64,000 bases of DNA, from the NCBI RefSeq assembly GCF_024519435.1, contig NZ_JALJRZ010000003.1:248001-312000 (forward strand), in the 5' to 3' direction. The notes under the pieces were generated by a model that worked only from the letters and a program-made list of their open reading frames with translations, did not search any database and was not told where the DNA came from. The stretch is from Terrabacter sp. Ter38. Lineage in GTDB: Bacteria; Actinomycetota; Actinomycetes; Actinomycetales; Dermatophilaceae. This document shows positions 42,142 to 50,500 of this stretch, piece by piece (the first letter of the stretch is position 1; every line of letters begins with the position of its first letter). Position numbers and translations under genes: made by a program.

Positions 42142-42846
42142 GTGTCCTGGGTTAGTCGGGTATTCACTGATGTGCGACCAAACGGTGCACGGTCCAGGCT
42201 GGCAGCAGCACCTCGTCATGTGCGCGGACTGGTCGTGGGGGCCGCTGGCTTGACCCTCGTCCTGAGCGCGTGCTCCACCGCGAGTTCCGTCTCGCCCTCC
42301 GCCGCACCCACCACGCCCAATGCTGCGTCCAGCACTACGGCGAAAGCCGCTGACGAACCCACGGGCACTGCCGTCAGACCTCCGGACCCGCTAGTTGCCT
42401 CACTGCCAAGCTTCAAACGCGCCGGCGGCCTCGGCAGGGGGCGGGCGCAGGCGGAAGCCAAGGCTTTCGACCAAGCTGTCGTCTACGCCGACGGCGTCAA
42501 AGTGAAGATCGTCGCCATCAAGCAGACCGTGACGTCCGGCAAGGGTCCCGGCGTCTTCGTCGGCTCCCCGCTGACCCAGCTGGACGTCGAAGTGACGAAC
42601 GACTCATCCGCCGACCTCGTCCTCGACCAGGTCGTCGTCTCGATGGTCTACGGTTCGCCCCAGCGGCTCGCTGCAGCCGTCTACGAGGACGGCGCCGTGG
42701 ACCTGGGTGGGGCTGTCGCGGGTGGCAAGTCCAAGACCGGACGCTACATGTTCTCCGTTCCCACCGCCCAGCTCTCCCGTGTGTCGCTCAACGTCGACTT
42801 CGACGGCAAGCATGCGGCGGCGACGTTCAAAGGGTCCGTTAGATGA
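42142..42846 (+). CDS. lipoprotein of the surface locus
   Basis: About 234 residues from GTG 42142, or 224 from GTG 42172. The signal GLVVGAAGLTLVLSAC ends in a lipobox (Cys near 44 of the longer form), so the protein is predicted to be lipid-anchored. A Ser/Thr/Pro linker follows to about residue 80. The folded part has a beta-rich pattern: KVKIVAIKQTV, LDVEVTNDSSADLVLDQVVVSMVYG, GRYMFSVP, LSRVSLNVDFDG, like the DUF4352 telokin-like extracellular fold. The role is unknown. The stop overlaps the start of the first large LamG/PKD protein by 4 bases, so the lipoprotein is translationally coupled to it. Confidence 0.85.
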   Translation: MSWVSRVFTDVRPNGARSRLAAAPRHVRGLVVGAAGLTLVLSACSTASSVSPSAAPTTPNAASSTTAKAADEPTGTAVRPPDPLVASLPSFKRAGGLGRGRAQAEAKAFDQAVVYADGVKVKIVAIKQTVTSGKGPGVFVGSPLTQLDVEVTNDSSADLVLDQVVVSMVYGSPQRLAAAVYEDGAVDLGGAVAGGKSKTGRYMFSVPTAQLSRVSLNVDFDGKHAAATFKGSVR

Positions 42847-45800
42847 ACCTCGCCCCTCGGCGCAGCTGGACTGCCAGTCGCGGCCTTCGTGCCACCGCCA
42901 TCGCCGTCTCAGTGGCCCTTACTTGCCTCGGTCTCACCCCAAGCGGTGCCACGGTCGCCCACGCCGACACGGCGCCTGAAGCGGGCGTACCCGCCACCGT
43001 AACCGCCGACGCACTGCCCACGTGGCAGGTCAACGGAGTGGTCTGGTCGCAGGTCATCGTCGGCAACACCGTGTACGTCACCGGCAAGTTCGCCACCGCC
43101 CGACCGCCGGGTGTGTCTGTCGGGGGCGCCGGGGAGGTCCCGGTCGGCAACCTCTTCGCATATGACATCCGCACCGGCAACCGCGTGCCCGGTTTCGACC
43201 ACGTGCTCAACGCGCAGGGCCTGGTCGTGCACGCCACCTCGGACGGCTCACGCCTGTACGTCGGTGGTGACTTCACCTCCGTCGACGGTCAGCCGCGCGG
43301 CCACATCGCGGCCTTCGACCTCTTGACCGGCGCCCTCGTGTCCGACTTCGCGCCGACTCTCGACGGCACGGTGAAGGCGATCACCACCGACGGCACGTGG
43401 GTCTACGCCGGTGGTGGCTTCTTCCATGCCGGTGAGGTCTACCGCCAGCGCCTAGTGGCCTTTGCGGCTGTCAACGGTGGCATCTCCTCGACGTGGGCGC
43501 CGCGGGCCTCGACCTCCGACGTGCGCGCCATGGTTATGGCCCCCGACCGGTCGAAGGTCATCATCGGAGGGTCTTTCCTGACCCTGAGCGACGTGACCGC
43601 GAACGGTATGGGCGCGGTCGACCCGATCGACGGCACCGTGCTCCCGTGGGCCGCAAGCTCGGTCATCAAGGACTACGACAACGGCGGCATCAACTCACTG
43701 ACGACCGACGGCACGAGCATCTACGGCTCCGGTTTCGCATTCGGCACCGGGGGCACCTTCGAAGGCAGCTTCGCGGCCAACCCCGCCGACGGTACGGTCA
43801 TCTGGATCGCCGACTGCCTCGGCGACACGTACGCCGTCTACCCTGACGCCGACGCGGTCTACAGCGTCGGCCACGCGCACAACTGCAGCAACGCGGGCGG
43901 CTTTCCCGACACGAACCCGCGCGTTCGCTGGCAGCGCGCCCTGGCCACCACGAAGACGGCCACCGGCACGATCGCCGCGCCCGACGCCTACGGCTGGAAC
44001 TTCACGGGTCAGGGCACGCCCTCGCTGCTGCACTGGTACCCCGGGCTCGAGGACGGCGCCGCCTCCGGCCAGTCCCAGGCCGCCTGGAGCGTCGTCGGCA
44101 CCGGTGACTACGTCGCCCTCGCGGGTGAGTTCCCGATCGTCAACAACGCCTACCAGCAGGGACTGACCCGCTTCGCGAAGCGCGCCGTCGCCCCCAACCT
44201 GGCCCGCCCACGGTTCGACGTGGTGCCCGCCAAGGTCGTCCCGACGGTGGCCGCGGCGCTCCAACCCGGCAAGGTGCGCCTCACCTACGGCTCGGCCTGG
44301 GACCGCGACAACGAACTCCTCACCTACGAGGTGTTCCGCGACTCGACCATCGTCAGCACAACCACGCTGCGGACGAACTTCTGGACCACCCCGTCGGTGT
44401 CGTTCACGGACACCGGGGTGCCGGCCGGTACGCATGTCTACAAGGTCCGGGTGACGGACCCGCTGGGGAACAGCAACTACACGACCGGCTCCAACCAGGT
44501 CGTGGTGCCCACCGCGGCCCCGGCCTACGCCGGTGCGGTGCTCGACGGCTCACCCAGTGCCTTCTGGCGTCTCGGGGAGTCCGCCGGTCCGACCGCCTAC
44601 GACTACACCGGAAACGGCAACGAGGCGACTGCTCTCGCAGGCGTGGCGTTCGGCGGTGCCGGCGCCACCGAGGCATCGGCCGCCCCCGACACGTCGGTAT
44701 CCCTCTCCGGTACCAGCACCGGGCTGCTCGCCGGCGCGACGCCGATCACCGCCCCCGACACCTTCAGCGTGGAGGCGTGGTTCAGGACGACGACCACGCG
44801 AGGCGGCAAGATCATCGGCTTCGGCAACAAGACCAACGGCTCGAGCACGGTGACGGACCGCAACGTCTACCTCGACAACACCGGGCACGTCCTGTTCGGC
44901 GTCAACCCCGGGTCGGTGAAGACCGTCAGCTCGACGGGCGTCTACAACGACGGACAGTGGCACCACGTGGTGGCGACCCTCGGGACTGACGGCCAGCGGC
45001 TCTACGTGGACGGCCAGTTCGTCTCCCGCAACGTCGCCGTGACCAGCGCCCAAGCGGGCGTGGTGGGCCAGTGGGTCCTTGGTGGTGACACCCTCACCGG
45101 AGCCGCGAGTGCACCGACCAGCCGGTACCTCGCGGGCTCGATCGACGATGTCGCCGTCTACCCGTCGGTGCTCTCCCCGGCCACGGTGCGCTCGCACTAC
45201 GTCGTGAGCGGTCGTACCGCTGCGGTGGCCCCTGCGCCGGTCGACCCGTACGGCGCTGCCGTGACCGCTTCCCACCCGTCGTCGTACTGGCGTCTCGACG
45301 AGGCCTCCGGCACCCTCGCGTCCGACGCGAGCGGCGCGAACGAGACCGGCACCTATGTCGGCACACTGACGCGTTCGCAGGCCGGCGCGGTCGGCTCGGG
45401 CACCGCAGTGCTGGCGAACGGGTCGAACGGGTTCGTCGCCAGTGCGCTCAACTCGGTGGGCCCCCCCGCCTACAGCGCCGAGGTCTGGTTCAAGACCACG
45501 ACGACCAAGGGTGGCAAGCTCATCGGCTACGGCGACAAGGCGACCGGCGCCAGTGCGGTCATCGACCGCAACCTCACCATGGTGAACAGCGGGGCGTTGC
45601 GGTTCTCGACGAACAACAACACTGCGGTGCTCGACTCGCCTGCCACCTACCGTGACGGCCAGTGGCACCACGCGGTGATCGCCCAGGACGCAGCCGGGAT
45701 GGCCCTGTACGTGGACGGCGCGCGGGTGGCCTCCAACACGGCATCCGCCACGACGTCCTTCGTCGGCTACTGGCGCTTCGGTGGCGACCTCACGTGGGGT

Positions 45801-47549
45801 GGCAGCACGAGCAGCTACTTCGGCGGAACGCTCGACGAGGCCGCGGTGTACCCTTCCGCGCTGTCCATCGCCGACGTCCGGGCCCACTACCGCGCGTCGG
45901 GTCGAGCCCTGCCCAACGCCCTGCCCACGGCTGACTTCTCCTCGACGCACGCGAAGCGGGTCTACTCCTTCGACGCCACGGCGTCCCGTGACGACGACGG
46001 TCCCCTCACGTCGCTCGCGTGGGACTTCGGCGATGGCGGCACCGCCTCCGGCGCCACGGCACAGCACACCTACAGCAAGGCCGGCAACTACACGGTCACC
46101 CTGAAGGTCACCGACTCCGCCGGCGCTGTCGCCACGAAGACCGCAGTGGTCACGGTGGACAACGCCGCCCCCGTGGCCTCCTTCACGAGCGCCGTCACGG
46201 GCAAGGCGGTGGCACTCGACGCGTCCGGCTCGTCGGATGCCGATGCGCCCATATCGAGCTACGTCTGGCAGTTCGGTGACGGAGCCACGGACGCCGGCGT
46301 GACGGCCAACCACGTGTATGTACACGCGGGTTCCTACCAGGTCACGCTCACGGTGACCGACAGTGACGGCGTGGCGGTGGCCACCACCTCGACCGTCGAC
46401 GCGGTCAACGCCACCCCCACGGCTGCCTTCACCAAGGCGGTGACCGACCTGGCGGTCGACGTCGACGCGGCCGCGTCGGGCGACGCCGACGGATCGGTCA
46501 TTGGGTACGCTTGGGACTTCGGCGACGGAGGCACGGCGAGCTCGGTGTCGGCGAGCCACACGTACGCCACCGGCGGCACGTACACCATCACCCTCACCGT
46601 GACCGACGACGACGGCGCCGTCGCGGTCAAGACCAACGAGGTGACGGTGCGGGCGGCGAACCAGCTGCCGACCGCCGGCTTCGCGGCCACCGCGCCGTCC
46701 GACCTCCTCGGTGCGTTCGACGCCTCGGCGTCGGCCGACCCCGACGGCTCGGTCGTCACCTACGCCTGGACCTTCGGCGACGGCCAGACGGGCACCGGTG
46801 CGACGACGCAGCACACCTACGGGGCGATCGGCACCTACCAGGTGGGTCTCACCGTGACCGATGACCGAGGCGGCTCGGCGACGACCTCGAAGGCGGTCGT
46901 CATCACGGGCCCGACCGGCGCCGACACCTTCAGCCGCACGCAGGCAACCGGTTGGGGCACCGCTGACACGGGTGGAGTGTGGACCCTCCAAGGTGCTGCC
47001 AGCACCTTCACGGTTGCCGGCGGGGTGGGCACGATCAAGCACGCGTCCGCCGGAGCCGGCGCGGCCGTACAGCTGAACGGACTTTCCTCGACCGACACCG
47101 ACCTCTCGTTGCAGCTGTCCACGGACAAGCTGGTCAACGGTGGCGGACAGTACGTCTACGTCACCGGCCGCGGTTCCTTCTCCGACGCCTACCGCACGAA
47201 GATCCAGGTGACGAGCAGCGGTGCTGTGGTCGTCGCACTGACCAAGGTCGTTGGCAACACTGAGACGACCTTGACCACCAAGGTCGTGGCGGGGCTGACC
47301 ATCGCCCCGCAAGGGGCGTACACGGTTCGCACTCAGACCTTCGGGACCTCACCCACCACGATCCGGGCGAAGATCTGGCCAACCGGCCAGACTCAGCCCG
47401 CCGACTGGGCGGCGAGCATCACCGACGCCACGGCCACGCTGCAGGTGCCAGGAGCCATCGGCCTGCGCACGTACATCTCGGGGACGGCCACCAACCTCCC
47501 GGCAAACATCTCATTCGACAACATCGTCGCTCGCGCGACCGGCAACTGA
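42843..47549 (+). CDS. large secreted protein: beta-propeller-like head, 2 LamG, 4 PKD, C-terminal module
   Basis: 1568 residues. A signal sequence (about 1-42, ALTCLGLTPSGATVAHA) is followed by a repeat region to about 445 with YVTGKFATA, YVGGDFTSVDG and IIGGSFLTLSD units, like delta-60/beta-propeller proteins. A fibronectin-like domain spans about 460-555, two LamG sugar-binding domains about 560-795 and 800-1015, and four PKD domains about 1020-1360 (WDFGDGGTASGATAQHTY type). A ~200-residue C-terminal module closes the protein (about 1365-1568). No sortase signal or membrane anchor is seen. It probably binds polysaccharide and forms an adhesive or capsule-organising fibre. It is coupled to the lipoprotein and followed by a longer paralogue 9 bases on. 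Confidence 0.88.
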   Translation: MNLAPRRSWTASRGLRATAIAVSVALTCLGLTPSGATVAHADTAPEAGVPATVTADALPTWQVNGVVWSQVIVGNTVYVTGKFATARPPGVSVGGAGEVPVGNLFAYDIRTGNRVPGFDHVLNAQGLVVHATSDGSRLYVGGDFTSVDGQPRGHIAAFDLLTGALVSDFAPTLDGTVKAITTDGTWVYAGGGFFHAGEVYRQRLVAFAAVNGGISSTWAPRASTSDVRAMVMAPDRSKVIIGGSFLTLSDVTANGMGAVDPIDGTVLPWAASSVIKDYDNGGINSLTTDGTSIYGSGFAFGTGGTFEGSFAANPADGTVIWIADCLGDTYAVYPDADAVYSVGHAHNCSNAGGFPDTNPRVRWQRALATTKTATGTIAAPDAYGWNFTGQGTPSLLHWYPGLEDGAASGQSQAAWSVVGTGDYVALAGEFPIVNNAYQQGLTRFAKRAVAPNLARPRFDVVPAKVVPTVAAALQPGKVRLTYGSAWDRDNELLTYEVFRDSTIVSTTTLRTNFWTTPSVSFTDTGVPAGTHVYKVRVTDPLGNSNYTTGSNQVVVPTAAPAYAGAVLDGSPSAFWRLGESAGPTAYDYTGNGNEATALAGVAFGGAGATEASAAPDTSVSLSGTSTGLLAGATPITAPDTFSVEAWFRTTTTRGGKIIGFGNKTNGSSTVTDRNVYLDNTGHVLFGVNPGSVKTVSSTGVYNDGQWHHVVATLGTDGQRLYVDGQFVSRNVAVTSAQAGVVGQWVLGGDTLTGAASAPTSRYLAGSIDDVAVYPSVLSPATVRSHYVVSGRTAAVAPAPVDPYGAAVTASHPSSYWRLDEASGTLASDASGANETGTYVGTLTRSQAGAVGSGTAVLANGSNGFVASALNSVGPPAYSAEVWFKTTTTKGGKLIGYGDKATGASAVIDRNLTMVNSGALRFSTNNNTAVLDSPATYRDGQWHHAVIAQDAAGMALYVDGARVASNTASATTSFVGYWRFGGDLTWGGSTSSYFGGTLDEAAVYPSALSIADVRAHYRASGRALPNALPTADFSSTHAKRVYSFDATASRDDDGPLTSLAWDFGDGGTASGATAQHTYSKAGNYTVTLKVTDSAGAVATKTAVVTVDNAAPVASFTSAVTGKAVALDASGSSDADAPISSYVWQFGDGATDAGVTANHVYVHAGSYQVTLTVTDSDGVAVATTSTVDAVNATPTAAFTKAVTDLAVDVDAAASGDADGSVIGYAWDFGDGGTASSVSASHTYATGGTYTITLTVTDDDGAVAVKTNEVTVRAANQLPTAGFAATAPSDLLGAFDASASADPDGSVVTYAWTFGDGQTGTGATTQHTYGAIGTYQVGLTVTDDRGGSATTSKAVVITGPTGADTFSRTQATGWGTADTGGVWTLQGAASTFTVAGGVGTIKHASAGAGAAVQLNGLSSTDTDLSLQLSTDKLVNGGGQYVYVTGRGSFSDAYRTKIQVTSSGAVVVALTKVVGNTETTLTTKVVAGLTIAPQGAYTVRTQTFGTSPTTIRAKIWPTGQTQPADWAASITDATATLQVPGAIGLRTYISGTATNLPANISFDNIVARATGN

Positions 47550-47558
47550 GGATCAACG

Positions 47559-50500
47559 ATGCTCTCCTTCAAGTCTCCATTCGGTGGCGCCCGGCGCTCG
47601 CGCACGGTTCAGGCGGGTCGCGACGGTCAGAGCAGGGTCCGGCTGTCGGGCTCGTGGCGGCGTCGAGTGGCGCTGCCGGTCGTCATCGGAATGTTCGGCG
47701 CCGCCCTGCCGGTCGCGCTCTCGACGAGCAGCGCCGTGGCCGACACGCGGCCGCCGGCCGGCGTGCCTGCCACCGCCTCGGCGAAGGCCCTGCCTACCTG
47801 GCAGATCAACGGCGTCGGTTGGGCACAGGTCGTGGTGGGCAACACCGTCTACGTCACCGGCAACTTCACGACAGCGCGCCCCCCGGGGGTCGGCATCGGC
47901 GGCGCCGGCCAGGTGAACGTCGGCCACCTTCTGGCCTACGACATCACTACCGGCAACCGCATCGCCTCGTTCAACCACATTCTCAACGCCCAAGGACGCG
48001 GCATCGCCGCGTCACCCGATGGCTCAAGGGTCTATGTCGTCGGCGACTTCACGACGGTCGACGGCGCGGCGCGCGGCCACGTCGCCGCCTTCGACACTGT
48101 GTCCGGCGCTCTCGTGACGAACCTGGCACCCAACGTCAACGGCGCCGTGCGTGCCGTCACGGCCACCAATACGGCTGTCTACTTCGGAGGGTCCTTCAGC
48201 AACGTCAACGGCACAGCGCGCGGCAGTCTCGCGTCGGTGAACACGTCCGACGGTTCGCTGCGCAGCTGGGCCCCGGGCGTCGACGCGACCGTCTGGTCGA
48301 TGGTGCTGACGCCCGACCTGAGCAAGGTCGTCATCGGCGGCCAGTTCGTCAATCTGAACGCCACCGTCGTCAATGGCCACGGTGCCGTGTCGGCTTCGAC
48401 GGGCGGGATCCTGCCCTGGTTGGCGAACCAGTACGTGCACGACGCCACCAACGGAGCGGTCGGCTCGCTGACCACCGACGGGACCTACATCTACGGCACG
48501 GGCTGGGCATTCGGCGCCGGCTCCTCGTTCGAGGGCACGTACGCTGCCAACCCGGCCGACGGCTCCATCCATTGGATCTACGACTGCCTCGGCGACACCT
48601 ACAGCGCGGCTGCCGCAGGGGATGCGATCTACTCCGTCGGGCACAGCCACGACTGCACCATGATCGACGAGTTCCCCGACACGAACCCGCGCGTTCGCTG
48701 GCAGAACTCACTCGCCTTCACGAAGGACGCTCGGGGCACCAACCGGGGCCCGGACGTCTACGGCTGGAACTACAACGGTCTCCCTGCGCCGAAATTGCTC
48801 CACTGGTTCCCGCAGTGGTCCAACGGCAGCTTCACCGGTCAGTACCAGGCTGGTTGGAGCGTCACCGGCAACAGCCAGTACGTCGCCGTGGCGGGGGAGT
48901 TCCCCTACGTCAACGGCGGCGCGCAACAGGGCCTGGTTCGCTTCGGCATCGGAACGACCGCCAACAACACGTCCGGCCCGACCTACGAGACCAAGCCGCC
49001 ACGCGACGTGCCGTCGACGACAGCCGGCTCGGTGCGGCCCGGAACGGTGCGTGTCGGCTTCGGCTCGGCCTGGGACTATGACAACGAGACCCTGACCTAC
49101 CAGGTCGTCCGCGACGGCAACACCAACGTCGGCGCCCCGATCACCCAGAAGTCGAACTTCTGGACCCTCCCGTCGCTTTCCATCACCGACACCAACGTGC
49201 CCGCCGGCAACCACACCTACCGGGTGCGGATCACCGACCCGTTCGGCAACCTGCTGCTCAGCCCTGTGTCGAACCAGGTGGCCGTCTCGAACACCATCGG
49301 CGCCTACGGCGACGCGGTCATCGCAGATGACCCGGTCGACTACTGGCGCTTCGGCGAGGCTGGTGGCAACCTCGCGCTCGACGGCGGTTCGGCCGGGCTC
49401 GACCAGTCGACCAAGGCCGGCGTGACGTGGGGCGCTTCCGGCGCGGTGAGCGGCAACACCGCTGCCAGATTCGACGGCACCAGCACGGGCCAGGCGGGCA
49501 CCTCGACGCTGATCAGCGGCCCCGACAGCTTCGCCACCGAGGCGTGGATCAACACCACGACGGCCAGTGGCGGCAAGATCCTCGGGTTCGGCAACTCGAA
49601 CCAGGGCGGCAGCGGTAGCTACGACCGTCACGTCTACATGACCAGCGCGGGCAAGCTCGTCTTCGGCATCTACGACGGCGGCACCCGGACCATCACCACG
49701 GCCGACTCGTTCAACGACGGGCAGTGGCACCACATCGTGGCCTCCATGGGCAGCGAGGGGATGCGCCTGTACGTCGACGGCCTCCTGCAGGGCAAGCAGC
49801 CCAGCGTCACGGCCGGCCAGCCCTACCAGGGCTACTGGCTCGTCGGTGGTGACAGCCTCGGCGGCTGGCCGGACCAGCCCAGCTCGAACTTCTTCGCGGG
49901 AGCGATCGACGAGGTCGCCGTCTACGGTGCGCCGCTGACTGAGGCAAAGGTGCGTGCGCACTACACGGCGAGCGGCCGCACCGTGAACGTCCCGCCGGCG
50001 CCGAGCGACAGCTACGGTTCCGCCGTCTACGGCTCGACGCCCGACTTCTACTGGCGCCTCAACGAGGCCACGGGCTCTGTCGCCCGTGACGAGATGGGCA
50101 GCACGAACGGCAACCTCACCGGCGGGTTCACCCTCGGTGTGGCCGGTGCCGTGCCCGGTCAGGCCGGTGACAAGTCCGTGGGTCTGGACGGGGTCAACGG
50201 CAACGTCACCGCCGCGACGACGGTCACCAACCCGACGACCTACTCCGAGGAGCTGTGGTTCAACACGACCACGACCCGTGGTGGCAAGCTCATCGGGATG
50301 GGTGACCAGCCCACCGGCAACAGCGGCGGGTACGACCGGCACGTCTGGATGCTCAACGACGGCAGGCTGCGCTTCGGCACCTGGACCGGTCAGCCGAACA
50401 CCATCGACAGCAGCAGGCCGTACAACGACGGTGGCTGGCACCACATGGTCGCCACCCAAGGTGCCGCTGGCATGAAGCTGATCGTCGACGGCGTGCTCGT

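Noticed and set aside
44550-47312. A 920-codon open frame antisense to the first LamG/PKD gene
   Set aside because: Composition is Arg/Gly/Val-rich without motifs, as expected from the complement of high-GC coding DNA, and the plus-strand protein has clear domains.
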